Counted from the stretch's first letter, positions 1 to 10,030 are shown. The stretch is 32,491 nt of DNA from Schoenoplectus triqueter (GCA_964058805.1 CAXKVV010000074.1:1-32491), one strand, 5' to 3'. The notes: generated by a model not told the origin, from the sequence alone. Program-made: numbers and translations.

Positions 1-1119
1 AGTATATTTGATTTTATATTATTACTATCGAGAGCTGATAGAGAGAGCGTCCTATTCAAATCAGATTTCATTAACTTAATTATGGTACTAGGTTCATAGT
101 TCAGACCTATGAAATGAATTTAGTATCAGATTATAAATATAATATAAACGACTACTTTTTCATAATACGAAGAAGTACGATTTGATATATTAAATTTTAA
201 AATTGAAGAAATTATTAACGTTCAAATTTTGAGCGATGTAAATTTAATACTTTTCGTTTCGAGTTTCAGAAACATCATTCTTTTTACATTGTATTTTGTC
301 TTAGAATAATACTTCATGTTATTATTTTGACATAAGAAAGATAATACTTCATATTTTTTTAACATGATGAACTTTTTTGAATTACAAAATATTAGAGATT
401 ATGGTCTTTTATTACAAAAATTGGCGCAAGTGAAGGGAGGGGAGAAAAAAAGGAAAATCAAGAATGGTAAAAAAAAAAAATCAAACTCATGAGATCACAA
501 ATTGTCAAAAAAAAATATATATAGCTTGTTTGAACGTTGTCTTTGGAAAAAAAAAAGACATTTTTGTAAATTTTCATAAGTTACTCGGTCAAATAAAAAC
601 ATATCCAACTCAAAGTTATCCTCTGCACTTTGGCGAATTCACATTCTCCGCGTAGGTACAAAATTCCGCAGAGTGCGGTTCCTTTTTTTAAATCATTCGA
701 TATCAACATTTCTAATTTAATAATTAATAAATCTCTATACATTACAATAAACTCTCATAAATTATTCATACATAATTTATTTTATATTCTTAGTTGAATG
801 TTTCATAAATTATTCATCAATTTAATATATAATATATTTTATTCATAAAAATATTTTATTCGTGAATAAAATATCATTTAAAATGATATTTATATTCTGT
901 TTATATATTTTTAAAATATTAATATTTTTAATATATGTTATTTTTATTATATGAAACGAACTATTTTTGAATTATATCTAAATATTAAATTTTTATCTTC
1001 ATCGATTTTTTTATAATCATGAATTTATTATTATAAATCTTACTATATTAAAAAAAAATTGGACTGAACTCTGGTATGCTCTCCCTCTTGAAATTATTAT
1101 TATAATTGTGCTCTCCCTC

Positions 1120-1440
1120 ATGAAATTAACTTTCCTTTCCATCATTTTGTTAATCCTTGCAGTTTGTTTTCCTCCCACTAATTGTGCTCTCCCTCCTCTC
1201 CCCCTTCTCTCTCTCCAAAAAAAATTAGTAAAAGAAAAGTCAACAATACTAAAAGAAACATATGCATCTAACTTATCACGTTGTGAGAATGGATATCTAC
1301 AATGCATGGAGTATGAGAGAATCCTGTCTAAAATTTTGATATATCAAGCTTATGAAGATAGTTTGTACAACAGGTATCAATCCGCCATCCAGTCCAGTCA
1401 ACATCTCAAGATCACAGTCTGGTATGCTTCAACTATGTAA
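1120..1440 (+). CDS. Orphan ORF with N-terminal signal-peptide-like segment; probably a gene relic
   Basis: I do not recognise this 106-residue ORF. From the ATG at 1120 it opens with a hydrophobic run (residues about 3-18, rich in L, I, V and F) followed by a small-residue region and Cys, like a secretory signal peptide. A Pro/Leu stretch and then a Lys-rich and hydrophilic part follow. The duplicate at 26458 has one A fewer in the A-run at 1217-1224, so that frame stops after 35 residues. Loss of the frame in one of two near-identical copies argues against a required protein. The TGCTCTCCCTC motif occurs three times around the start (near 1078, 1109 and 1185), so part of the ORF is simple duplication. 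It could be a first exon of a larger dead gene with the pieces at 1500-1660 and 2170-2440. Confidence 0.3.
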   Translation: MKLTFLSIILLILAVCFPPTNCALPPLPLLSLQKKLVKEKSTILKETYASNLSRCENGYLQCMEYERILSKILIYQAYEDSLYNRYQSAIQSSQHLKITVWYASTM

Positions 1441-1499
1441 CCTAATTTAAAATGATAAAAATTTTTATTCTAACATCATAATATTTGGATAAACTCATG

Positions 1500-1660
1500 T
1501 CAGTTGGGTTTTGTCTTTATGGGAGCCGCTTCATGTACAAGATGCTGAATTATCTATGGAAGAGCTATATAAGAGTGAGCTGTGCACTGAGCACCGTGCT
1601 TCATGGTCATGACATTGCATGGATGCATTCTGTCAGAAATTCAGGTTTGTGTCATAAATT
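1500..1660 (+). pseudogene. Exon-like relic, possible DUF4378/TRM-type fragment
   Basis: The segment is bounded by an AG at 1499-1501 (after ACTCATGTC) and by CAG/GTTTGTG at about 1652-1654. In one frame it reads a short acidic helix-like stretch beginning Trp-Glu-Pro-Leu and including DAELSMEELYKSEL, then meets a TGA. The pattern of a Glu-rich helix with an 'AEL-ME-L' core is faintly like the start of DUF4378 domains in plant TRM/LONGIFOLIA-type proteins. That likeness is weak and from memory. The same bases, with the same stop, occur in copy 2 at about 26838-26991, so the break predates the duplication. It may equally be unrelated non-coding DNA. Confidence 0.2.
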
Positions 1661-2173
1661 TCCTGAATCACTGACATTTGAATACTTTCGCTAATTTAAT
1701 TAAGTTAGTGGCCATAACCAAGATGAATTCATGGTTACTTACTGATCAAATTTACCAGTACTGATTACTGGTGCTGGTACATGCTTTTATTCGCCTCAAT
1801 TCTCAGGATGAGTGTGCTTATTGTCTTGCAGATACTTTTCTTTCTGTTATCTTCCAATTGAAGTGATTTCTTTTTAAATTCTGTGAAATTCATTAATTCA
1901 ATTTGCTTGTGGAGCCAATTTAGGAATACTGGTTAGCTTTATGGCTTCTTGTAATTTCTCTTTATTTTGCTTTTGTCCTAACTGTTTCGGGTCATGGTCC
2001 ATAATCTGTGAACTTTTTAAATGTGCATTTAACACTAGATAATAGCATTTGAATTACAAGTTAAATAATATACTTGGCCAAAAGTGCCATTTCTAATGCT
2101 CTTTCTATGTGAAATTATGCATTTTTTTTCATATGGTTTCTTTAGTGATATTCTATTATTTTCTAAATTACAG

Positions 2174-2440
2174 CTTGGAGGATGTATTATCTGCAGTTAT
2201 GAGTCCCTTTTGCTTCATTATTTTACATAAAACACAATTTCCTGAATAAATTCACAGTTGTTAACAAAAGATGAGAGAAACTTGGATCAAATCATGGCTG
2301 ACAGGTGTGCAACTGAGGTTGAGCTTGATCGGAGAGACATCTGTATTGAGATTGGCTGGTCCATGCATGATATTTATTTGGTTGCCAACATTTATATAAT
2401 CAATGTGTTAACAAGGGAAAATGATGGCAAAACTCTCTGA
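2174..2440 (+). pseudogene. Exon-like relic ending in a stop codon; same dead gene as above
   Basis: An acceptor-like TTACAG at 2169-2174 precedes an open stretch, and a second acceptor-like CACAG at 2253-2257 precedes a 60-residue open frame (2258-2440, ending TGA). The frame contains NLDQIMADR and later DICIEIGWSMHD. An acidic 'LDQIMA' block followed by an 'IEIGW' block is compatible with the C-terminal end of a DUF4378 protein, but this is a hypothesis only. Copy 2 (27592-27774) keeps the frame with one Glu-to-Asp change. No continuous gene can be joined from these pieces in either copy. Confidence 0.25.
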
Positions 2441-3639
2441 GATGTTTGTAGCATTCAATTTTTGTTCTCTTTTCTCCACAGTGAACAAATGTAGCCTAGA
2501 AATGGACTACAAGCAATTCATATATGTACATCCAAACATTGCCATGGCTGACTGATGCATCAGAATCTGTCCAGAAGATCTATGTCTGGATCATCAATCT
2601 ATCTGTATATGACCAGATTCTCAATATCCGGTGAGGAGATTAATAGCCCAGAATATTTTGTCATGTCTTTTTCCACTATCAATTTGACTAATGTAAATGA
2701 TGTATAGAAAATGAACAGCTGGTGCAGAGTTTTTACATTACCATTTGCTGACAGTCTTTTCAGAATATAATGCTCAATTTTGTGAAGTTTCTTGTGAGTT
2801 AAACATCATGTGTTTCCCTGTAAAATCAAACGGACCTTGAATGCCATAAAAAGGAGAGAGAAATCTTGTGTTGCTTATTGAATGTAAAGATATCAACATC
2901 CTGTATCCATTTTTCTTTTCAAATTGCCAAACTGTCTTCCTTGACTTCTTCTCTGAAAGAATTGGTAAAACAATTTGGGCATTGTTAAAAATGGCTGAGA
3001 GCCAACCGAGATATTTCTCAACATGTAGGATGTATATACTTCTCAATTTACAGGAGCTTTTATTGTCAATAGATGCTGTTCGTAGTTTCTAATAGCGATG
3101 TATGTATGTTTGCTTATCTGTTCTTTAATCTTGATTGGTTTCACATAATTACAAGTGTCTTTTTAAAGAAACTGTTATCTTTTGAATAAATTTATAATTT
3201 ATATTTTTATTATTTTTCATAGGTTTTTTATATTGAATTATTTTATTTAGAAACTGAAATGTCATCTCTAAGAGTAAGGGGTAATTGATACAACAGCAAG
3301 TTCGTTTAATCATTCGTTTATTTTTAAAAAAATGCTCGTAAATACCGACAATATTCAAAAAAGGCACTAAATTGAACAGCAAGAGAAAATGTCGGATACA
3401 AGGCACTAAATTGATCAGCAAAACGAACGTTCAGATCTGAGACTCCTACAATCAATCTACATCGTTGAAGAGTAGCCGAACGAGGGAATCACCGTCACTT
3501 GTAATAAAAAGAACAAGTCAAAAAATAGGTCTCCGATCTCTCAAAAGACTGCGCCACAAATCTCTCAAAAAGAAAAAAAAAATAAAAAAAACCTCTGGCT
3601 CTCCGATCTGCACCGGCTTCAAATCGGAGAAAAATAGGT

Positions 3640-3860
3640 CTGTATTTATTTCGAAAAAATAAAAAACAAACTGAAAAGTAGAAAAAGTTTAGATATGTTC
3701 TTTTTTATTTGTAGATTGATACCTCTTAAATTTTATATAATTTCATTAATGTTTGATATTTCATTAAAAATTATCAAATTTAACGGTCTTTCACTAATAT
3801 TTGTAATGATTTTAAATTAATAATTTTTGATGGACTATCAAACATTAATAAAATTTAACA
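3640..3860. mobile_element. MITE, right arm missing (copy 1)
   Basis: This stretch begins TATTTATTTCGAAAAAATAAAAA and matches the left arm and centre of the MITE at 28896-29229. The arm that should follow the central region is cut at about 3860, where the sequence changes to GGTTTGAAGCCGTCTG. A short inverted match (TTTGAAGCCG) lies on each side, near 3611 and 3863. The truncation marks the end of detectable homology with copy 2. Confidence 0.6.
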
Positions 3861-3889
3861 GGTTTGAAGCCGTCTGCACCAATGGACCT

Positions 3890-4342
3890 TCAAATATCTA
3901 ACCAAATCAAATCTCGATTCTAATTTTCTAGTCAGAGTAATCAAATCAAATCAATGCATCAATGGACCATTGGAGTTTCGATGCAGCGGTGTGCTAAACC
4001 CTAGAGAGAGGAAGGAATCCATCTTTCGTCTTGAATTTTGTTCGAACTTTCAAAAGAACCATCGCCTCCCGAAGAGATCGTATAGATCTCCTCTCTCTTG
4101 ATGTCTCCCTTCGCCGAATTCATATCCTGTGCTGCCCTGCACCGTGCAGCGCAGCACGTGGACCGTTGGATTTTCTCGTGATTCGAGTCAGCACAGATCC
4201 AACGGTCCACGTTATGTGCAGCGCGGTACGAGGAACAGGACTCCCGTTCGCCTCTCTGTGCTTTGCTGGATAGTAGCTTCCTAGCTAGTTCCCGAATTGG
4301 TCTCTCTCTCACACACACACTCGACAGCTCTAGTCACTAAAG
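3890..4342 (+). promoter_or_regulatory. Promoter and leader-exon region of the GDP-fucose transporter
   Basis: The region precedes a consensus 5' splice site, AAAG/GTAATT at 4342/4343. It holds the foldback element described separately and a short (CT)n(CA)n tract at about 4300-4320, a common composition in plant 5' leaders. The transcription start is not determined. A sequence near 3998 (AAACCCTAGAGAGAGG) has the telo-box-like AAACCCTA often found close to plant transcription starts. No coding sequence is required here; ORFs in this stretch are not conserved proteins. Confidence 0.5.
4139..4229. repeat. Foldback element, copy 1 (33-bp inverted arms)
   Basis: The arms at 4139-4171 and 4197-4229 are inverted repeats separated by 25 bases. 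The inner 15 bases (CGTGGACCGTTGGAT) pair perfectly and the outer 18 imperfectly. A diverged copy lies in the opposite orientation at 10031-10126, directly after the PPR gene. Small size, palindromic form and dispersed copies suggest a foldback MITE. It lies in the promoter or transcribed leader of the transporter, where it would form a stable hairpin. Confidence 0.7.
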
Positions 4343-5009
4343 GTAATTTCTCTAATATCTTAACCCCCAACTTCTGCTCAGTACTAATCACCCAATGATG
4401 CTTGAATTTGCTCAGTTTATTTGTTACACTATTGTCGATTTATTCTATTTATCCAATGAGAGGATGAATTAGTCGTGCATTTTCTATGCGACTGGATATC
4501 ATAGTGCAGAAAATTAGATGTCTGAATCGGTTAATAATTGACCATTAGTGCTTAGATCATATTCTTAATCACCGAACTGAAAGAGACTGCATACAAATAT
4601 TCCATTGCTTTCCCTACATCTCCTCATTTAGCATGACCACATTTACAGCAAATTCATACTCTTTGAAGTGTATTTGTACATAGGGTACAATTGTAATACA
4701 CAAGTTTATTTTTACAGTAAATAAAAAATGCTTAGATCATACTGTTATGGTATAAATAAATTTTATAAATTTTACATTTTTCACTATACATAGATAACCT
4801 TAATGCCAGTTTTATACTTGCCAATTTGGATGGTAACTCCACCAATTTTACAATTGTCTAATGAACAAATAAGAGAGTGATAAATGGGTTTCTTAACTGT
4901 GTTAATGGCGCATTGACTTTGAGAGGAATCAAATCCATTGAATTTTTAATTTTAATTGAAAGTGCCATTGATTTACACAAGTTATTAATTTGCATGCTTG
5001 ACTTTGCAG
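4343..5009 (+). other. Intron in the 5' leader of the transporter gene
   Basis: The donor is AAAG/GTAATT at 4343 and the acceptor CTTTGCAG ends at 5009, 17 bases before the ATG at 5027. The interval is AT-rich and holds no conserved coding sequence. Long leader introns are common in plant housekeeping genes and often raise expression. The boundaries are inferred from consensus only. Confidence 0.6.
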
Positions 5010-5026
5010 AGTTCACGAGTTGTGTA

Positions 5027-6032
5027 ATGAGTTCTTCTACCTTCACCACCACCAGCCTTATGGTAGGCTATGCTCTCTCCTCAAGCCTCCTCGCTATAAT
5101 AAACAAATACGCTATAACAAAATTTGCCTACCCAGCCCTGTTAACTGCTTTGCAATATCTGACATCAGCCTTAGGTGTCTGGGTCCTCGGCAAGCTACAG
5201 TTTCTGTGCCATGATGCTTTTACTATCCAAAACTGCAAAGAAATTCCTTCCAGCTTCTTTCATTTTCTATCTTGCCATTTTCACAAACACTAACTTGCTA
5301 AAACATGCCAATGTGGACACATTTATTGTTTTTCGCAGTTTAACCCCTCTTTTAGTTGCAATTGCAGATACTGCCTTCAGGAAACAGCCTTGTCCATCCA
5401 GGCTCACATTTTTGTCCATTTTTATAATCTTGGGTGGGGCTGTGGGATACGTTTTGACCGATTCTGGTTTTACTCTCACAGCCTACTCTTGGGCTGTTGC
5501 ATATTTGATCACTATTACAACAGAAATGGTGTATATTAAGCACATTGTAACTAATCTGGGGTTGAATACCTGGGGTTTTGTATTATATAATAACCTTCTG
5601 TCTCTCATGATGGCACCATTTTTCTGGTTTGTAACTGGAGAGTATCGTGATATTTTCTCTGAAATGCAATCTAAGCCTCATGATTGGTTTCAATTTGACG
5701 CCTTCTTGGGGGTTGCGGCCTCCTGTGTGTTCGGACTATTGATTAGCTTCTTTGGCTTTGCTGCACGGAGGGCAATTTCTGCAACAGCATTTACAGTCAC
5801 TGGTGTTGTAAATAAGTTCTTGACAGTTGCAATAAATGTGATGATCTGGGATAAGCATGCAAATTTTGCTGGCTTGTTTTGTTTGGTATCTACCCTTGTG
5901 GGAGGTGTAATGTACCAGCAATCTGTAACTAGAAGTGGAAATGTTCCTGTACATAGTGAGAACAAGCTGAATAATGATGACGATGAAGATGAACAACTTC
6001 TGGATGAATCAAAAAGGGATTCTGATGTCTAA
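5027..6032 (+). pseudogene. GFT1: Golgi GDP-L-fucose transporter (GONST4/GFT1 type) with a 1-nt frameshift
   Basis: The product imports GDP-L-fucose from cytosol into the Golgi lumen in exchange for GMP, feeding fucosyltransferases that build xyloglucan, pectin and N-glycans. The coding region is one exon. The ATG at 5027 gives MSSSTF, matching the family start. After correcting one base it would be 334 residues, close to the roughly 340 of the Arabidopsis GONST4/GFT1 family. The protein is strongly hydrophobic along its length (ten membrane segments are usual), with conserved blocks YLAIFTNTNLL, HANVDTFIVFRSLTPL and TTEMVYIKHIV. The GDP-binding motif is present as GVVNK (about residues 259-263). 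The tail is acidic and cytosolic-looking. The frame breaks in the A-run 5229-5232: with three As the reading would continue as TAKKFLPA, but four As force a stop about 20 codons later at 5291-5293. It is either a recent pseudogene or a sequence error. The family match is strong. Confidence 0.93.
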
Positions 6033-7184
6033 ATTTGAATCTCAAGCCTAGGTGTTTATGGAAAACAGGAGCAAGCTGATGTTCTTGTTTTTATTTTGTT
6101 TGATTTTTTAAACTATTTTTCTTTTGTTTTCATTGCCATTTATTTTCACAAATAGTTAGCGACTATATGCTTTGATAGCACGTTCCATTATTTTGTTTGT
6201 GTCTTTTCTAGTATGAAAAGTGGAATCTTTTAGTATACTCATATCTCTATATGCTTGCAGAGCATTTTTGCAGATTGATCTGTCAGATGTTCCAGGAATA
6301 ATTTGTCATATTACACATGCAGTTTTTGTCAGCAAATAGCACTTGAAAAAGTTTTTGTCAGCAAAGCAAGATATTAGATATGTTTCATACCAGACGTATA
6401 CAAACTAGGGCAAGAATTCAGTTTTCAATATTTTATAGTTTGTAGACAATATAGTCCTATGAGACAAGCACTATCAATTATATCATTTGGTACCATAATT
6501 GAGGAATATTTAAAATTAATAGATGATTTGGCTGCTCCAGGACCGTGGTTGTCTTCCAGTGTGACTTGTTTGTATTATTTGTATATTAACTTAAGCAGGG
6601 CAAAGAGTATTATTATTTTTTATTTTATGTAATACTATGACAACTTGCTTGCTTTATCAGTTGACCCTCCCTCGTTTAATAACTTGCGAACGTGTCAAAG
6701 AATCTGGAGGATTTAAGGACAAAATCATTTAAGCAGTTCGCAATCCTAATAGAAAAGCATGGATGAATGTTCAAATCTTTTTTATCACCCCGCCTCAGCT
6801 ATCAAAAAATTAGGTTAATACAAGCCAATATGCTCCATTTGATAAAAAAATTCTTATTATTTTAATTTGTTGTTTACTCGGCATAAGAAATAATCAATTA
6901 CCGAAATATCAGAGAGATTATATTACTGAGTTGTTGTCCCCTGGCCACACGCCATTTCTATAATAGAGATTTTCTGAGGATGAGTTAGTACGGATCTCAA
7001 AGCAATTGAACGGATACCATAGCCCACGGAGCAGCGCATAACGATTGCGCGTGTCAACGATTCAATCAGCTCAGCACTTCAGCAGTAGGCAGTAGCACTC
7101 TCTTCTCTTATCTATTTCTCCCTCCATTTCGCTCCTCCGCTCGGTTTCCTTTTCGGAGCGGTATTCTCATTCACAGTCAAAAGG
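6033..7184. other. Intergenic: transporter 3' region and PPR promoter/leader
   Basis: No gene is seen here. The left part is the T-rich 3' untranslated region of the transporter. The phrase GTTTTTGTCAGCAAA occurs twice, at about 6322 and 6351. The interval 6386-6660 resembles the region after the PPR gene (see separate entry). Bases 6900-7184 should hold the PPR promoter: a TATAATAG at 6959 is a possible TATA element, and the last 90 bases before the ATG are a CT-rich leader typical of plant genes. Confidence 0.6.
6386..6660. repeat. Diverged direct repeat flanking the PPR gene, left copy
   Basis: It resembles 10381-10655 in the same orientation. Matching phrases include AGACAATATA, AATTATATCAT, TTAATAGATGATTTGGCTGC (an exact run of 20) and GCAGGG followed by AAAGA. 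The two copies lie about 4.0 kb apart and bracket the PPR gene. The right copy sits where an RFL 3' untranslated region would be, so the left copy may be the 3' remnant of a lost tandem PPR gene, or both may be a dispersed element. Confidence 0.65.
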
Positions 7185-9935
7185 ATGGCGATGGCGTGTG
7201 CGTCGTCTCTCACTCTCTCCCCCTTCTCTTCACTTTCACCTTCGACTTCTCATTCCCAATCCCCGTCCCCATCCCCATTGGCTTCTCACCGAGGCTGCCG
7301 CCGCCTTGTCTGCTGCTGCTCACCCCCGAGGCCACGTCAGCAGAATTCCAAGGGGAAGCAACACAAGGAGGCCAGGAGGAGGCAATCGATTTCCAGCCAA
7401 GAGGCGCTTCACCTGTTCGACCAGCTGTTGGCTGCTCGCAACCCTCCATCCTCCATCCGTCAATTCAATCACCTCTTCAGTTCCTTGTCTCGCAACACGA
7501 CCCCAAGCAACCCTCTCTTTTCCCTCTTCGTCATATTATTAGCCCAAGCTGAAGGAATCCGTCCCGATGAATATACCTACGGGATCTTGATGGAACATTG
7601 CGCACGAATGAATAAGGTTAGGTTGTTGTACGGCTTGTGGGGCCGGTTTCTTAAAGAGGGCCGTCAAGCTGATACTGCGCTATTCAGTTCCATACTCAAG
7701 TGCCTCTGTCAAGAAGATAGGTTTGGTGAGGCCTCAACCATTGTGAACAATAAAATGCCCAAACTAGGATGTCTACCAGATATGATCTCATATACCATTC
7801 TTATTGATGGACTGTGCAAGAAGGGTCAAATTGAGAAGGCAATAGATCTTATAGATGACATGATTTCTAAAGGACATCAGCCTGATGTCAGAACCTATAG
7901 CATTCTTATAAATGGGTATTGCAAGAAAAGGGAGATTGACAAGGCAATGAATATTCTAGATGAGATGATTTCTAAAGGGCATCAGCCTGATATCGTGACC
8001 TATAGCACACTTGTTGATGGACTGTTCAAGAAAGGGGAAATGGAGAAGGCGGTCAATATTCTGGATTACATGATTTCTAAAGGGCATCAACCTGATGTCG
8101 TGATCTATAACATTCTTATGGACGGGCTGTGCAAGAAAGGGGAGATTGAGAAGGCGAAGAGTATTCTGGATGACATGATTTCTAAAGGGTTTCAGCCTGA
8201 TGTTACAACCTATAGCATTATTATTGGTGGGTTGTGCAAGAAAGGGGAGATTGAGAATGCGATCAATATTATAGATTACATGATTTCTAAAGGGCATCAG
8301 CCTCATGTCATAACCTTTTACACTCTTATGAATGGGCTGTGCAAGAAAGGGGAGATTGAGAAGGCAGTGGATATTCTAGATGACATGATTTCTAAAGGGC
8401 ATCAGCCTAATATCATGACCTATAACACTTTTATGGATGGGCTGTGCAAGAAAGGGGAGATTGAGAAAGCAATGGATATTCTAGATGACATGATTTCTAA
8501 AGGACTTCATCCTGATGTTAAAACCTATAGCATTATTATTAGTGGATTGTGTAGGAAGGGTCAAATTGAGAAGGCAATGGATCTTTTTGATGATATGATT
8601 TCTAAAGGTTATCAACCTAATATCGTGACCTATAACTCTCTTATTGATGGACTTTTGAAAAATGGTGAAACTAAAATGGCAATGGATTTTCTAGATGATA
8701 TGATTTCTAAAGGGCATCAACCTGATGTCATAACCTATAGCATTCTCATAAATGGGCATTGCAAGAAAAGGGAGATTGACAAGGCAATGAATATACTAGA
8801 TGAGATGATTTCTAAAGGGCATCAGCCAGATATCGTGACCTATAATACTCTTATTGATGGACTGTGCAAGAAAGGTGAAACTGAAAAGGTGATCACTATT
8901 CTAGATATCATGATTTCTAAAGGGCATCAACCTAATGTCGTGACATATAATGCTCTAATAGATGGACTGTGCAAGAAAGGTGAAAATGAGAGCGCAATGA
9001 ATATTCTGGATGACATGATTTCTAAAGGGCATTTGCCTGATGTAGTGACCTATAGCATTCTTATAAATGGACTGTGCAAGAAAGGGGAGATTGAGAATGC
9101 AATCAATATTCTAGATGACATGATTTCTAAAGGGCATCAGCCTAATGTCGTGATCTATAACACTCTTATGGATGGGCTGTGCAAGAAAGGGGAGATTGAG
9201 AAGGCAATGGATATTTTGGATGACATGATTTTTAAGGGGCATCAGCCTAATGAAGTTACCTATAGCACTATTATAGATGGACTGTGCAAGAAAGGGGAGG
9301 TTGAGAAGGCGACTAATATTCTAGATTACATGATTTCTAAAGGGCATCAGCCTGATGTCGTGCCCTATACCATTCTTATGGATGGGTTGTGCAAGAAAGG
9401 GAAAATTGAGAAGGCAATGGATATTCTAGATGACATGATTTCTAAAGGGCATCAGCCTAATGTCGTGACCTATACCACTCTTATGGATTGGTTGTGCAAG
9501 AAAGGGGAGATTGAGAAGGCAATGGATATTCTAGATGACATGATTTCTAAAGGGCATCAGCCTGACATCATGACCTATAACACTCTTATTAATGGGCTAT
9601 GCAAGAGAGGTGAAATTGAGAATGCAATGAATTTTCTAGATGACATTATTTCTAAAAGTCATCAGCTTGACGTCGTGACCTATAACACTCTTATTGGCGG
9701 GCTGTGCAAGAAAGGTGAAATTGAAAAGGCAATGAATATTGTAGATGACATGATTTCTAAAGGGCATCAACCTGATATCGTGACCTATAACACTCTTATG
9801 GATGGATTGTGCAAGAATGATGAAACGGAGAAGGCAATGAATATTCTAGATGACATGATTTCTAATGGTCATCAGCCTGATGCTGTAACCTATACTACTC
9901 TTGACTGTGCAAGAAAGGAGAAATTGAGGAGATAA
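7185..9935 (+). CDS. RFL-type P-class pentatricopeptide repeat protein with 20 near-identical repeats
   Basis: The gene encodes a sequence-specific organelle RNA-binding protein of the restorer-of-fertility-like clade. It is intronless, 916 residues, with the ATG in good context (AAAAGGATGGCG). Residues 1-70 are Ser/Pro/Arg-rich with few acidic residues, an organelle transit peptide. Residues 71-199 hold the RFL-type leader (EALHLFDQLL) and three diverged PPR motifs (about 91-128, 129-163 and 164-199). Residues 200-899 are 20 motifs of exactly 35 residues with consensus near VVTYNTLIDGLCKKGEIEKA then MDILDDMISKGHQPD. Code residues 5/35 are, in order: TD, SD, SD, ND, SH, YN, ND, SN, ND, SD, NN, ND, SN, NN, SD, TN, TD, ND, ND, ND. 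The last 17 residues start a 21st motif, broken by a 7-nt deletion, so the usual C-terminal motifs are missing. Family members block or cleave mitochondrial transcripts, often to suppress male sterility. Target and activity are not shown here. Confidence 0.93.
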   Translation: MAMACASSLTLSPFSSLSPSTSHSQSPSPSPLASHRGCRRLVCCCSPPRPRQQNSKGKQHKEARRRQSISSQEALHLFDQLLAARNPPSSIRQFNHLFSSLSRNTTPSNPLFSLFVILLAQAEGIRPDEYTYGILMEHCARMNKVRLLYGLWGRFLKEGRQADTALFSSILKCLCQEDRFGEASTIVNNKMPKLGCLPDMISYTILIDGLCKKGQIEKAIDLIDDMISKGHQPDVRTYSILINGYCKKREIDKAMNILDEMISKGHQPDIVTYSTLVDGLFKKGEMEKAVNILDYMISKGHQPDVVIYNILMDGLCKKGEIEKAKSILDDMISKGFQPDVTTYSIIIGGLCKKGEIENAINIIDYMISKGHQPHVITFYTLMNGLCKKGEIEKAVDILDDMISKGHQPNIMTYNTFMDGLCKKGEIEKAMDILDDMISKGLHPDVKTYSIIISGLCRKGQIEKAMDLFDDMISKGYQPNIVTYNSLIDGLLKNGETKMAMDFLDDMISKGHQPDVITYSILINGHCKKREIDKAMNILDEMISKGHQPDIVTYNTLIDGLCKKGETEKVITILDIMISKGHQPNVVTYNALIDGLCKKGENESAMNILDDMISKGHLPDVVTYSILINGLCKKGEIENAINILDDMISKGHQPNVVIYNTLMDGLCKKGEIEKAMDILDDMIFKGHQPNEVTYSTIIDGLCKKGEVEKATNILDYMISKGHQPDVVPYTILMDGLCKKGKIEKAMDILDDMISKGHQPNVVTYTTLMDWLCKKGEIEKAMDILDDMISKGHQPDIMTYNTLINGLCKRGEIENAMNFLDDIISKSHQLDVVTYNTLIGGLCKKGEIEKAMNIVDDMISKGHQPDIVTYNTLMDGLCKNDETEKAMNILDDMISNGHQPDAVTYTTLDCARKEKLRR
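7782..9881 (+). repeat. Coding minisatellite: 20 tandem units of 105 bp
   Basis: The PPR repeats are in exact 105-bp register at the DNA level, without a single in-frame length change. Long stretches such as TGATTTCTAAAGGGCATCAG recur in most units. There is higher-order structure: units 2-6 (from 7887) resemble units 10-14 (from 8727), for example the rare KKREIDKAMNILDEM in units 2 and 10 and GEIENAINI in units 5 and 13. This suggests an 8-unit, 840-bp block duplication. The uniformity implies recent expansion or ongoing gene conversion. Confidence 0.92.
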
Positions 9936-10017
9936 TTTTTTTAGATTACATGGTTTCTAATGGGCATTAGCCTGATGTCAGAATCTATAGTATTGTTATC
10001 AATGGGCTGTGCAAGAG
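9882..10017 (+). pseudogene. Decayed 3' PPR repeats (units 21 and part of 22)
   Basis: Unit 21 begins in frame (AVTYTTL). Compared with other units it lacks seven bases (ATTGATG) after ACTCTT at about 9901, so the frame ends at TAA 9933-9935. Downstream the repeat text continues: TTAGATTACATGGTTTCTAATGGGCAT is followed by TAG where other units have CAG, then CCTGATGTCAGAATCTATAG and AATGGGCTGTGCAAGAGG at 10000-10017. These are relics of an originally longer PPR array, now with two independent lesions. Confidence 0.9.
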
Positions 10018-10030
10018 GATTCTAATCCTC

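Larger units (their letters stand above)
1..3860. repeat. 3.8-kb direct duplication, copy 1 (cut by window start)
   Basis: Bases 1 to about 3860 match 25338 to about 29147 in the same orientation, near-identical by eye with scattered substitutions, A-run length changes and a few indels. Examples: the stretch near 2970-2990 is about 18 nt shorter in copy 2, and 3338-3375 is about 35 nt shorter. The homology starts at base 1, so the true left edge lies outside the window. The right edge falls inside a MITE that is complete in copy 2 but loses its right arm here. The high identity suggests a recent duplication. Confidence 0.95.

Noticed and set aside
4877..5026. Upstream in-frame extension of the transporter ORF
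   Set aside because: It lies within the leader intron by splice consensus, and family members start at the MSSS position; the ATG at 5027 follows the acceptor by 17 bases.
7956..8306. Antisense 116-codon ORF within the PPR gene
   Set aside because: It is the complementary-strand shadow of the 105-bp repeats; its own protein is repetitive for the same reason.
7782..9881. Regular direct repeats resembling a CRISPR array
   Set aside because: The 105-bp periodicity is coding, with 35-codon PPR motifs and no unique spacers.
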